Source of the DNA: Flavobacteriales bacterium
GTDB lineage: Bacteria > Bacteroidota > Bacteroidia > Flavobacteriales_D > Parvicellaceae
Reading direction: 5' to 3'
Assembly: GCA_020631555.1 (NCBI GenBank)
Contig: JAHDGY010000003.1
Span: 1-64,000 of the forward strand
Length of the DNA stretch: 64,000 nt
Notes under the pieces: model-generated
What the model saw: only the letters and a program-made list of their open reading frames with translations
Told to the model about the DNA's origin: nothing
Database searches by the model: none
In this document: positions 45,469 to 53,910 of the stretch, in pieces
How the letters are laid out: each line of letters begins with the position of its first letter
Numbering within the stretch: position 1 is the first letter of the stretch
Made by a program: the position numbers and the translations under genes

Positions 45469-46425
45469 TTAATTCTGAAACGCTTTAAATTTTTCTATTG
45501 CTGCGGTCAATTTCGGAAGCACCTCAAATGCATCGCCAACCACACCGTAATCCGCTGCTTTGAAGAAAGGCGCCTCGGCATCTGTGTTAATTACAACAAT
45601 GGTTTTACTTCCATTAACCCCTGCAAGGTGCTGAATAGCTCCTGAAATTCCAACTGCGATGTACAAGTTTGGCCGAATGGCAATTCCAGTTTGACCAACG
45701 TGCTCGTGATGCGGTCTCCATCCAATATCAGCAACCGGCCGAGAACAAGCTGTTGTAGCACCCAACGTCTGAGCTAAATCTTCAACCAAATTCCAGTTTT
45801 CCGGCCCCTTTAATCCGCGACCTCCAGAAACTACCATTTCCGCCTCTGGCAAAGGAGCAACATCTCCGGATTGAATTTTGGTTTCTTTAACCGTAATTCC
45901 TGCACCTCCAAGGTCAGCAGAAAAACCCTCAACTGTAGCCTGTCCCCCAACCTTCTCGGCGGCAAATGAATTTGGCATTAAAGAAAGAACTTTTTTATCT
46001 GAATTGATGGCAACATGGGCAAATGCTTTCCCTGAAAAAGCATTCGTTTTCACAGCAAATCCACTGCTCGTATCAGGCAAAGCAATTACGCTTGATGCAT
46101 GACCAGCACTAAGCTTTACCGCCACCCTTGGGCCAACAGCTTTTCCAAGCTGATCTTGAGCCAAAACAACTATCGAAGCTCCAACCGAATCGGCCGCTGC
46201 CGTAATCAAACGCGTCAACTGTTGTTCGTTATTACTTGTCAATTCACGATTTACCAAAACTTTGGAAGCGCCAAATTCTCCTAACGTGCCTAGTACGTCT
46301 TCCCCTAAACTTCCATTGGTAATCACGGTTACATCACCACCTAATTTTTTCGCGTAAGAAATAGCTTCGCAACCTGCTTTGGCAACCGCATTTTCTTTTG
46401 ATTCTACAAATACTAATACCGACAT
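45469..46425 (-). CDS. etfA: Electron transfer flavoprotein subunit alpha
   Basis: EtfA binds FAD and, with EtfB, takes electrons from acyl-CoA dehydrogenases to the respiratory chain. The C-terminal FAD domain is plain: VVSGGRGLKGPENW, VADIGWRPHHEHVGQTGIAI, YIAVGISGAIQHLAG and VVINTDAEAPFFKAADYGVVGD. The 318-residue length is normal. It begins 3 bp after etfB. Confidence 0.96.
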   Translation of the reverse strand: MSVLVFVESKENAVAKAGCEAISYAKKLGGDVTVITNGSLGEDVLGTLGEFGASKVLVNRELTSNNEQQLTRLITAAADSVGASIVVLAQDQLGKAVGPRVAVKLSAGHASSVIALPDTSSGFAVKTNAFSGKAFAHVAINSDKKVLSLMPNSFAAEKVGGQATVEGFSADLGGAGITVKETKIQSGDVAPLPEAEMVVSGGRGLKGPENWNLVEDLAQTLGATTACSRPVADIGWRPHHEHVGQTGIAIRPNLYIAVGISGAIQHLAGVNGSKTIVVINTDAEAPFFKAADYGVVGDAFEVLPKLTAAIEKFKAFQN

Positions 46426-46428
46426 ACC

Positions 46429-47169
46429 TTAAATAACTTTTGCTTCGTTGTGCAACAATTCAACCAATTCTTCCATATTCTCCGGGTCAATATACTTGCA
46501 TTCCGCTTTTGCATTTGGAAGCTCATAATTTATCACAGAAGTTAATGCAGCCAACTCAACCGGAGCGACCACATTAAGTGGCTTAGTCCTAGCAGCCATT
46601 ATTCCTCGCATATTCGGGATCCTTTGTTCTGCCATTCCTTTAGCAGCAGAAAGAACAAATGGCGTAGCGACCTCCACGACTTCAAGCCCTCCAGACACAT
46701 CTCTTTCCAAAGTCGCTGTATTTCCATTTACATCCAATTTTGTCGCAAGCGAAACAAACGGCTGATCCAGAAATTCCGCTACCATCGCACCAACCTGCGC
46801 CCCGTTGTAATTGATGGTTTCCTTGCCGGTCAATACAATATCATATCCACCCTCCTTTGCGTGCTCAGCAATTTGCTTCGCCACGAAAAATGGATCTTTT
46901 GGCTCAGCATCAATCCGAATGGCCTCATTAGCACCAATTGCCAGCGCCTTTCTTATTACAGGATTATCTGCTTCCGTTCCAACGGTAATCGTAGTAACCG
47001 TACCCCCTGAAGCTTCAACAATCTCCAAAGCACGAACCAGCGCATACCATTCATCGTATGGATTTACAATATACTGAACACCATTCTCGTCAAACTTGGT
47101 GTTCCCGTCAGTAAAAGCAATCTTAGACGTGGTGTCCGGAGCTTTACTGATACAAACCAATAATTTCAT
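46429..47169 (-). CDS. etfB: Electron transfer flavoprotein subunit beta
   Basis: EtfB pairs with EtfA and binds AMP in the family. The 246-residue protein has VNPYDEWYALVRALEI, VLTGKETINYNGAQVGAMVAEFLD (in part) and the late AAKGMAEQRIPNMRGIMAARTKPL. Both acyl-CoA dehydrogenases in this window need such a partner, so etfBA fits with the fad operon as a functional set although it is on another transcript. Confidence 0.95.
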   Translation of the reverse strand: MKLLVCISKAPDTTSKIAFTDGNTKFDENGVQYIVNPYDEWYALVRALEIVEASGGTVTTITVGTEADNPVIRKALAIGANEAIRIDAEPKDPFFVAKQIAEHAKEGGYDIVLTGKETINYNGAQVGAMVAEFLDQPFVSLATKLDVNGNTATLERDVSGGLEVVEVATPFVLSAAKGMAEQRIPNMRGIMAARTKPLNVVAPVELAALTSVINYELPNAKAECKYIDPENMEELVELLHNEAKVI

Positions 47170-47439
47170 CTTAATATATTATTATCGAGAGTTCGATTAG
47201 TTCGATGGACAAAATTAAAACTATTTGCACCACTTGATTCAATTTTTGATTCGGATGAACTTTCTCCCTTAAAACCACCAGAACATTTCCTGACTTAATA
47301 TTCGCAAGATTCAGCAATTCTCCGAAGTCCATGCCAGAACGACGGTAGAAAAGTAAAACCCTTCGTACAGAAAGCATGAAATTTAATGGTTGTTTCGACC
47401 AAAATTGCCATTACCTATTTACACTTTCATCAACTTATC

Positions 47440-47447
47440 TATTTTTG
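47440..47447 (+). promoter_or_regulatory. Candidate -7 element of pdhB
   Basis: TATTTTTG fits TAnnTTTG and lies 26 bp before the pdhB ATG at 47474. The upstream -33 region has no exact TTG, so the site is tentative. Confidence 0.4.
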
Positions 47448-47473
47448 CAGTTATCAATCTAGATTTACAGGAA

Positions 47474-48451
47474 ATGAAAACGGTACAATTCAGAGAGGCA
47501 CTAAGAGAGGCAATGAGCGAAGAAATGAGAAGCGACGAGCGCGTTTTTCTAATGGGTGAGGAAGTTGCGGAATACAATGGGGCTTATAAAGTTTCGCAAG
47601 GTATGCTCGACGAGTTTGGACCAAAAAGAATAATCGACACTCCAATTGCTGAACTTGGTTTTGCCGGAATTGGTGTTGGTGCTGCAATGAATGGCCTCCG
47701 ACCAATCGTGGAATTTATGACTTGGAATTTTGCAATATTGGCGGCTGACCAAATCATTAACAGTGCTGCCAAGATGTTGCAAATGTCCGGTGGACAATAT
47801 GGTTGTCCCATAGTTTTCCGAGGCGGAAACGGGACTGCTGGTCAATTAGCCGCAACGCACTCGCAGAGTTTTGAAGCATTTTATGCACACGTTCCTGGAT
47901 TGAAGGTTATTACCCCTTCCAACCCTTACGATGCCAAAGGTTTATTGAAAGCTGCTATTCGAGATGAAGATCCTGTGGTTTTCTTGGAATCTGAAAAAAT
48001 GTACGGCGACAAAGGAGAAATTCCAGAAAACGAATATATCGTACCTATTGGTATTGCAGACATTAAGCGTTCGGGTAGCGACGTCACTATTGTTTCTTTT
48101 GGAAAAATCATAAAGGAAGCTTATAAAGCTGCTGAAGAACTGAGCAAAGATGGTATTGAATGCGAAATCATCGATTTACGAACTATTCGACCAATTGATT
48201 ACAACACAGTTGTTGAATCTGTAAAAAAAACTAACCGTTGTGTTGTTCTGGAAGAAAGTTGGCCAATTGCGTCGATTTCTTCGGAAATTGCTTACCACGT
48301 TCAACGTTATGCTTTTGACCACCTTGATGCTCCTGTGCAAAGAATCACGCAATCGGATACTCCATTTGCTTTTTCTCCACCTTTGATTGAAGAGGCTTCT
48401 CCTAATGCTGCTAGACTTATTCAAGCGGTTAAAGAGGTCGCCTACGCCTAA
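47474..48451 (+). CDS. pdhB: Pyruvate dehydrogenase E1 component, beta subunit
   Basis: E1-beta together with E1-alpha decarboxylates pyruvate with thiamine diphosphate. I choose the ATG of MKTVQFREALREAMSEEM, which gives 325 residues; the 28 residues upstream in the track are not part of the family. Typical parts are GPKRIIDTPIAELGFAGIGVGAAM, RGGNGTAGQLAATHSQSF, and a C-terminal domain with VVLEESWPIASISSEIA. No pdhA or pdhC gene is next to it. The beta subunit of a branched-chain 2-oxoacid dehydrogenase is the other option, less fitting in sequence. Confidence 0.9.
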   Translation: MKTVQFREALREAMSEEMRSDERVFLMGEEVAEYNGAYKVSQGMLDEFGPKRIIDTPIAELGFAGIGVGAAMNGLRPIVEFMTWNFAILAADQIINSAAKMLQMSGGQYGCPIVFRGGNGTAGQLAATHSQSFEAFYAHVPGLKVITPSNPYDAKGLLKAAIRDEDPVVFLESEKMYGDKGEIPENEYIVPIGIADIKRSGSDVTIVSFGKIIKEAYKAAEELSKDGIECEIIDLRTIRPIDYNTVVESVKKTNRCVVLEESWPIASISSEIAYHVQRYAFDHLDAPVQRITQSDTPFAFSPPLIEEASPNAARLIQAVKEVAYA

Positions 48452-48595
48452 ATTTGGGCGATTCTAACTTTTAACCTAAACATGGTTACTCCAAAAAACG
48501 GGTCTATGACCCTTGGATAATTCATACCCAGAGGTTCGCTCCGCTGAGGATAATAGAAGCGTCGAAGGGTCGGTGATTGCGGCACAAATGACGAG
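48452..48595. other. Spacer between pdhB and the IS scar
   Basis: There is no ORF of note and no strong terminator for pdhB in this 144-bp stretch. It leads directly into the solo IS end at 48596. Confidence 0.5.
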
Positions 48596-48640
48596 TGGAC
48601 CTTCTACCTTTATCTGGACACTATAGTTAAGCATGAATTA
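48596..48640 (+). repeat. Solo IS left end (IRL), 45 bp, plus orientation
   Basis: This matches the IS end at 323-279 at 44 of 45 positions (A-to-C difference in TGGACAATATAG/TGGACACTATAG). It breaks off exactly where the right end of a second copy begins, so only the first 45 bp of a plus-oriented copy remain. Confidence 0.75.
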
Positions 48641-49049
48641 TGGACTTCCTACAAAAAAGTGGACAAATTAGTTAAGCGACATTTTTGATATTATTTAGAT
48701 TATTGAATTCGCAAATAGTTAAATTTCCCAAAGCGGAATGTCTTCGCTGTCGATTGTACCATGTTTCAATCCATTGAAATATTCCAATCTCGGTTTGTTG
48801 TTTCGTTTGAATCTGTTGTCTATAAACATGCTCTACTTTTAGAGTTTTGAAGAAACTTTCGGCCACTGCGTTATCCCAACAATTTCCTTTTCTACTCATA
48901 CTTCTAATGACCATTGGATTAGATTCTAAAAGTTTAGAGAATTCACCACAAGCGTATTGTATATCTCTGTCGGAATGGAAGGTAGTGTCCAGATTAGTGT
49001 GTCTGGTTATTGAGGGCTTTAGGTAGCCACAGGGACATTTTTTGGACAA
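48641..49049 (-). mobile_element. IS3-family element, 3' remnant with right end (IRR)
   Basis: The block starts with the right terminal repeat 48641-48677 (TGGACTTCCTAC, then TGGACAAATTAGTTAAGC) and holds only the last quarter of the transposase orfB on the minus strand. The 5' part of the element is missing on the right side. It is a dead remnant. Confidence 0.8.
48672..49049 (-). pseudogene. IS3-family transposase OrfB, C-terminal fragment
   Basis: About 105 residues of the DDE integrase domain are left: TFHSDRDIQYAC with the second Asp, RSMSRKGNCWDNAVAESFFKTLK with the catalytic Glu, and IETWYNRQRRHSALG. The family protein has nearly 280 residues, so about two thirds are lost, including the first Asp. 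The first 15-20 residues of the ORF (MSKKCPCGYLKPS) are not transposase-like, which puts the break near 49000. The TAA stop lies inside the right terminal repeat, as usual in IS3 elements. Confidence 0.85.
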
Positions 49050-49216
49050 AAGATACCGGATTAGGACTTTTTGATTTTCTTAGGGTGTTCAGGGTTAATT
49101 AGGTCTCAGGACACGCCCACGGGGACTTTCGGGCCTCTTTTGTCCTCATGGCCTTTTAGGACTTTTTGATATTCCCCCCTTACAGTGGAAAAAGCGGATT
49201 CAAACCCTCTAAAAAC
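49050..49216. other. Non-coding segment with repeated TTAGGACTTTTTGAT
   Basis: A 15-bp sequence occurs at 49061-49075 and again at 49156-49170, among several partial GGACTTT-like words (GGGACTTTCGGG). There is no ORF. It lies between the transposase scar and the tRNA gene and may be debris from the lost element. Confidence 0.5.
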
Positions 49217-49245
49217 GAAGAAACCCCTAGTAAACAAGGGGTTTT
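49217..49245 (-). terminator. Terminator after tRNA-Val
   Basis: AAACCCCT and AGGGGTTT form an eight-pair stem round an eight-base loop (49221-49244). It lies 8 bases downstream of the tRNA on the minus strand, although the T-run there is short. Confidence 0.6.
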
Positions 49246-49252
49246 CGTTATG

Positions 49253-49327
49253 TGGGCGATACTGGATTCGAACCAGTGACCCCCTGCTTGTAAGGCAGGT
49301 GCTCTGAACCAGCTGAGCTAATCGCCC
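49253..49327 (-). tRNA. tRNA-Val (anticodon TAC)
   Basis: On the minus strand the sequence begins GGGCGAT, pairs with ATCGCCC at the 3' end, has the D-arm AGCTCAGCTGGTTCAGAGC, the anticodon arm CCTGC-CTTACAA-GCAGG and the T-arm with GGTTCGAATCC. The anticodon reads TAC, which decodes valine. A full CCA is not encoded (the 3' end reads ACA). Confidence 0.95.
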
Positions 49328-49402
49328 TTTGATATTAGACCTACGTATCGGTCTTTCAAAAGCGGATGCAAATATAGACGTTTAGCAGAAGGAAGCAAAC
49401 AA

Positions 49403-50659
49403 TTACTCCAAAATTTTACCCAAAACCTCAGCAACAGTAAATGTGCTACCCCCGACAAAAATTAAATCTTCCAAATCAGCCCGGTTAACTGCCTCCAGAA
49501 ACGCCTCCCAAACAGACAAATAAGAACATGCAGACAAACCAACATCAGATGCAATCTTCAATAGCTCATCAACATTTAGCGCACGAGAGATATTTGCAGC
49601 ACACAAGTAATAACTAGCAGCATGTGGCAAGAGGCGTAGCAATTTCCGTACGTCCTTGTCATTTACCGTCCCAAAAACAACGTGCAGCTTACTAAATTGT
49701 TCCTGTTTGAGTTGTTCTGCCACCAACGCCAATCCATCTTCGTTGTGAGCGACATCGCATATCGCGCGTGGTAAAATCTCCTTCCCTTGAAAGTCTTCCA
49801 AATGGGACAACTCAAGAGTCTGCCATCGCCCCATGAGCCCTGTATTAGCCACCACTTTTTCTAATCCCTTAACTTTGGCTTGTTCAGAAACAAAGAACCT
49901 ATCATTTAAAACTTCAACAACCTTGAGAGCCGTACAAGCATTTTCCTTCTGATGACTCCCATGTAATCCAACCTCGCCAACCGATATTTCTTCAGAATAA
50001 ATAAGTGGAGCGCGAATGGTAGTAGAGGCCTCATGGAAAACGGATTCCGTTTCAGGTTGACGACGACCAACAATTACAGGCACTCCTAATTTGATAATGC
50101 CTGCTTTTTCCTTGGCTATCTTCTGTTTGGTTTCACCCAAAATATTCATGTGATCCATACCAATGTTAGTAATCACACTAGCCTCCGGAATAATTACGTT
50201 AGTGGAATCCAACCTACCCCCCAAACCTGTTTCAATTATAGCCAAATCGACTTTTTCTTGAGAGAAATAATAAAACGCTAGCGCCGTTGACCATTCGAAA
50301 AAGGAACATGCTATTTTCTGAAAATCGACCTTGTATTGTGAAACAAATTCGATCACCGCGGCTTGCGAAATTTGCTCATTCCCAATTTTGATGCGTTCTC
50401 GAAAATCGACCAAATGAGGAGAAGAAAAAACACCCACTTTGTACCCTGCCTCTGCGTAAATTGAAGCCATCAAATGCGCGGTGGAACCTTTTCCGTTGGT
50501 TCCTGCAATGTGTATCGACTTAAAATTGTTCTGAGGATTATCTAAAAAATCACAAAGAGCAATTACGCTATCCAAATTGTTTTTGTACGCTGTAGATCCT
50601 TGCTTTTGGTAGGTCGGCATCTGTTTGAACAGATAATCTACCACCTCTTTGTAAGTCAT
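49403..50659 (-). CDS. folC: Folylpolyglutamate synthase / dihydrofolate synthase
   Basis: FolC adds glutamate to dihydropteroate and to folates. Motifs are HIAGTNGKGSTAHLMASI (P-loop, about residues 48-65), SSPHLVDFRERIKI, AIIETGLGGRLDSTNVI, NIGMDHMNILG and CDVAHNEDGL. Length is 418 residues. The ATG overlaps the stop of the tonB-like gene by one base (TGATG), so it is the last gene of the gdh-nhaD-exbB-exbD-tonB-folC unit. Confidence 0.95.
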   Translation of the reverse strand: MTYKEVVDYLFKQMPTYQKQGSTAYKNNLDSVIALCDFLDNPQNNFKSIHIAGTNGKGSTAHLMASIYAEAGYKVGVFSSPHLVDFRERIKIGNEQISQAAVIEFVSQYKVDFQKIACSFFEWSTALAFYYFSQEKVDLAIIETGLGGRLDSTNVIIPEASVITNIGMDHMNILGETKQKIAKEKAGIIKLGVPVIVGRRQPETESVFHEASTTIRAPLIYSEEISVGEVGLHGSHQKENACTALKVVEVLNDRFFVSEQAKVKGLEKVVANTGLMGRWQTLELSHLEDFQGKEILPRAICDVAHNEDGLALVAEQLKQEQFSKLHVVFGTVNDKDVRKLLRLLPHAASYYLCAANISRALNVDELLKIASDVGLSACSYLSVWEAFLEAVNRADLEDLIFVGGSTFTVAEVLGKILE

Positions 50660-51393
50660 CAGTCTAGTCTAAACAGAATGGTAATTGCCGTGGTTTCCAA
50701 TTTACTTCTCGTGTTTTTGGGAGCATATATCAATTTCTTCGCAGCCTTTTCTGCTTCTTTAAACAACCGAACATTATTGGTATTCGTTTTGGCATGATCT
50801 GCTCTCGCCTCAGCTCGAACTACCTTACCATTTTTGTCCACCCATATGGCGACCACTACATCTGCAACCTCCTGTGTAGGGTTGGTTATTTCCGGTTTAC
50901 TTAGTAAGGCTCGACCACGCAGAGCACCTCCACTCAGCCCATCATAGCCAGGACCTTTGACTCCTTTACCAAAGCCATCACCATCTTTATCTCCGTCATC
51001 ATTTCCCTTCGAAGAACCCTTCCCCCCAAACAACTTCGAAAAATCATTTTTGGGCTTTTCCTTCTTTGGCTCTTCGGTCGACTTTTCAGAACTGGAAGTC
51101 TTGCTTTTCTCTGCTTTTGAAGCAGTAACCGGAGACTCTTCTTCCTGAACCTCTTCCACCGGATCTTCCTCTTGAGGCTCTTGTGGTTGTGGCTCAGGCT
51201 CTTCCTCTTGAGGCTCTTCAGGAGCCCCTCCAGAAGACTCAGAACCGGCGAAATCTATAATAACTATTTGATCTTGAAAAGGAGGGTCTACTTGCTTAAA
51301 TGCTGGAAAAAACAATACTACACAAAGCAACAAAAGGTAGAAAATTACCGCTACTCGACCTGCATTCTTATCTTTCTTCCGGATTGGCTCCAT
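50659..51393 (-). CDS. TonB-like energy transducer
   Basis: The protein (244 residues from MEPIRKKDK) has one membrane segment near the N-terminus (VAVIFYLLLLCVVLFF), a long Pro/Glu/Gln/Lys-rich spacer of about 100 residues, a glycine-rich bit, and a C-terminal domain (VADVVVAIWVDKNGKVVRAEARA) close to the TonB/TolA C-terminal fold. With ExbB and ExbD upstream it would pass proton-motive energy to outer-membrane receptors. I use the ATG at 51393, one base after the exbD stop. TolA is the alternative name. Confidence 0.82.
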   Translation of the reverse strand: MEPIRKKDKNAGRVAVIFYLLLLCVVLFFPAFKQVDPPFQDQIVIIDFAGSESSGGAPEEPQEEEPEPQPQEPQEEDPVEEVQEEESPVTASKAEKSKTSSSEKSTEEPKKEKPKNDFSKLFGGKGSSKGNDDGDKDGDGFGKGVKGPGYDGLSGGALRGRALLSKPEITNPTQEVADVVVAIWVDKNGKVVRAEARADHAKTNTNNVRLFKEAEKAAKKLIYAPKNTRSKLETTAITILFRLD

Positions 51394-51394
51394 G

Positions 51395-51781
51395 TTACCC
51401 GTGCTTAGTTTTGATAACAATTTTAAGCTTGTTCTTTTTCGCGATGTTAATTACCTGAACGGCATAATCCCAATCACAATTTTTATCTCCCTCCAACTCT
51501 ACTGTCTTGTTATCTGTCAAATTGTTCAAAATAACTTTCTCCAAATCCTTTACCTGCACTGGACTCTTACTATCTCCAACCATTATGACATTGTTGGCAT
51601 TTACCGCAACCACTAAGCCTTTTGAAGTGGTGTCACCTGATCCGTTTGGCAGATCAATATTATGCCCCGAAGACACCAGAGTTGAGAGAACTACGAAAAA
51701 AATCAATAGGAGGAATACCAGGTCTGTCATCGACGAGGCTCCGCCTTCCAATCGTACCTTGTTTTGCGTTCTAATATTCAT
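51395..51781 (-). CDS. exbD: ExbD/TolR-family biopolymer transporter
   Basis: The 128-residue protein has a short cytoplasmic start, one membrane helix with the conserved Asp (SMTDLVFLLLIFFVVLST) and a periplasmic domain. The Asp is part of the proton path shared with ExbB/TolQ. It lies 6 bp after exbB and 1 bp before tonB. TolR cannot be ruled out. Confidence 0.9.
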   Translation of the reverse strand: MNIRTQNKVRLEGGASSMTDLVFLLLIFFVVLSTLVSSGHNIDLPNGSGDTTSKGLVVAVNANNVIMVGDSKSPVQVKDLEKVILNNLTDNKTVELEGDKNCDWDYAVQVINIAKKNKLKIVIKTKHG

Positions 51782-51787
51782 AATTAC

Positions 51788-52495
51788 TTAATTACCTGGC
51801 GCTTCCAAAATATCCAAGAAAGCAATTGAACTTCCTTCCATTTTTTGAATCACCTTTTCAACCTTAGCTACCAAATAGTTATATGCAACGAAAGCGATAA
51901 TACCAACAATCAGACCAGCCACAGTGGTAACCATAGCTTGCATAATACCCCCAGAAAGGCTTTGAATTTCAACACCCTCGTTAGCCATGTTATGAAAGGT
52001 TTGAATCATTCCCAACACGGTTCCTAAAAACCCTATCATTGGAGCAGCACCTGCGATAGTTGCAAGAATGGACATTCTCGCCTCCAACTTGTAAACCTCT
52101 AATTTCCCAACATTTTCGATCGTGGCTGCGATATCTTTGATTGGTTTTCCTATCCGAGCTATACCTTTTTCAATCATTCTCGCCATTGGATTATCCGTAG
52201 ACCCACAAAGGGTTTTAGCCGAGTCCAATTTACCATCCAATACATAGTCCTTTATCTTATTCATAAAGTCCCGTTCCTCCTTTAAAGCTCGGCGAATCGC
52301 CATAAAACGTTCTACAAAAATGTAAATCGCAATTGCAGAGCAAATAAACAACGGCCCCATAATATACCAACCACCGGCTACCACCAATTCCCAAATAGAA
52401 ATATCTGTGGTCGCACCAACCATTGTCGTATCTGACAAGGAAACTCCTGCGCTTCCTGTTTCGTTTATACCTTGTGCAAAAAATGAAATTCTCAT
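51788..52495 (-). CDS. exbB: MotA/TolQ/ExbB-family proton channel protein
   Basis: The 235-residue protein has three membrane helices (IMGPLFICSAIAIYIFV near residue 50, and two after residue 140). The family core is LATIAGAAPMIGFLGTVLGMI with the pore proline/glycine pattern, then MVTTVAGLIVGIIAFVAYNYL. It forms the proton channel with ExbD. It is separated by 24 bp from nhaD upstream. Confidence 0.9.
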   Translation of the reverse strand: MRISFFAQGINETGSAGVSLSDTTMVGATTDISIWELVVAGGWYIMGPLFICSAIAIYIFVERFMAIRRALKEERDFMNKIKDYVLDGKLDSAKTLCGSTDNPMARMIEKGIARIGKPIKDIAATIENVGKLEVYKLEARMSILATIAGAAPMIGFLGTVLGMIQTFHNMANEGVEIQSLSGGIMQAMVTTVAGLIVGIIAFVAYNYLVAKVEKVIQKMEGSSIAFLDILEAPGN

Positions 52496-52519
52496 TTATA
52501 GCTTATTGATCTTGTTAAT

Positions 52520-53899
52520 TTAAATTCCTGACATCATAAACGCAGCAACCCCAGTCAAATACCCGACAAGAGCTAACCACGCAATATTCTTCAAATACCA
52601 AAAGAAAGAAATCTTTTCCATTCCCATTGCTACCACCCCTGCAGCAGAGCCAATGATTAGCATACTACCACCGGTACCTGCAGCATATGCAATGAAATGC
52701 CATGTACCCGCATCCGTTCCAAAACTAGCCGGATCAAACATCCCCATGCTGGCTGCTACCAGCGGCACATTGTCAATCAAGGCCGATCCAACACCCAACA
52801 AAATGACAAATATGTCTGTACTCATTGCGTTCTGAACAGTTTGTCCAAACGTAAATATTAGACCCAGCGATTCTAATGCCGCTACCGTCATCAATATACC
52901 AAGAAAAAACAGAATCGATGGCATTTCAATTTTTGATAACGCTTTAAACGTAGGGCTATTGTGACCGTGGCCATCCGAACCCTCTTCTGGACCAACCGTG
53001 GTCATACTAAATTGACGATTGCTAACTACTTCGGCAACTAATGCAACGACTCCCAATGACAGCATCATTCCGACGTATGGTGGAAGATGTGTTACAGTCT
53101 TGAATATTGGAACAAAAACAATCATGATCAATCCTAAGTATAGCATCATCGGTCCTTTCGGGTTTTCATTTTCTTCGCTTCCCGATGGTTGAAATTGCCC
53201 CTTAAAGGCTGGCAGCATACTCGCAATCAACGTCGGAATTATCATACAGATTAGGGATGGAACAATTAAGTATTGGATCAGTTTACCAGTAGTAACCTTT
53301 TCACCCATCCATAGCATCGTTGTGGTAACATCTCCGATTGGAGACCATGCTCCACCAGCGTTTGCCGCAATTATTATCAATCCTGCAAACCATATTCTAT
53401 CCTTGTTATCGGGAACTAGTTTTCTCAATATGGTAATGAGTACAATAGTTGCAGTCAGGTTGTCAATAATGGCCGACAGTATGAACGCCAATATTGCCAT
53501 AATCCATAGTAATGTCCTTTTACTGTTGGTTTTAATAAACCTACGTATGGTAGAGAAACCATTAAATTGATCAATAATCTCCACAATTGTCATCGCGCCA
53601 ACCAAGAATATCAATATTTCACAGGTTTTGCCAAAATGGTGAAGCAAAGTATGTTCCAACCACGTTGCCTTATCCATTCCATGCACATCAGAATGCAGAG
53701 GAAGAGCCTTAAACCCCTCAACGAGTGTTGAATGAGCAGAATCAAACCAGGTTTCAAAATTATCAAGACCAAACGCAACTAACGCCCAAGCAAAAGCCAT
53801 CATCAACAGGGCTGGTACTAGTTTGTCAATTTTTAATGAATGTTCTACCGTAATGGCCAAATATCCAAGTACAAATACGGCTACTATAATGGGTTCCAT
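52520..53899 (-). CDS. nhaD: Sodium:proton antiporter NhaD
   Basis: NhaD, of the ion transporter superfamily, exports sodium in exchange for protons and is typical of marine or alkaliphilic bacteria. The 459-residue protein has about 12 membrane segments and conserved stretches LSAIIDNLTATIVLI, NAGGAWSPIGDVTTTMLW and LLGVGSALIDNVPLVAASM, with repeated DN motifs. It lies 11 bp after gdh. Coupling to exbBD-tonB in one unit suggests joint use of ion gradients, which is only an inference. Confidence 0.93.
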   Translation of the reverse strand: MEPIIVAVFVLGYLAITVEHSLKIDKLVPALLMMAFAWALVAFGLDNFETWFDSAHSTLVEGFKALPLHSDVHGMDKATWLEHTLLHHFGKTCEILIFLVGAMTIVEIIDQFNGFSTIRRFIKTNSKRTLLWIMAILAFILSAIIDNLTATIVLITILRKLVPDNKDRIWFAGLIIIAANAGGAWSPIGDVTTTMLWMGEKVTTGKLIQYLIVPSLICMIIPTLIASMLPAFKGQFQPSGSEENENPKGPMMLYLGLIMIVFVPIFKTVTHLPPYVGMMLSLGVVALVAEVVSNRQFSMTTVGPEEGSDGHGHNSPTFKALSKIEMPSILFFLGILMTVAALESLGLIFTFGQTVQNAMSTDIFVILLGVGSALIDNVPLVAASMGMFDPASFGTDAGTWHFIAYAAGTGGSMLIIGSAAGVVAMGMEKISFFWYLKNIAWLALVGYLTGVAAFMMSGI

Positions 53900-53910
53900 A
53901 ATTCTTTAGG

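Noticed and set aside
47171-47377. 68-residue ORF upstream of etfB (minus)
   Set aside because: It covers the likely promoter region, has no family features, and ends with a run of Ile/Leu that mirrors A/T-rich DNA.
324-48595. A composite transposon defined by the two IS ends
   Set aside because: The interior holds only core genes in orders normal for the phylum, and the right-hand IS is a fragment without a working transposase.
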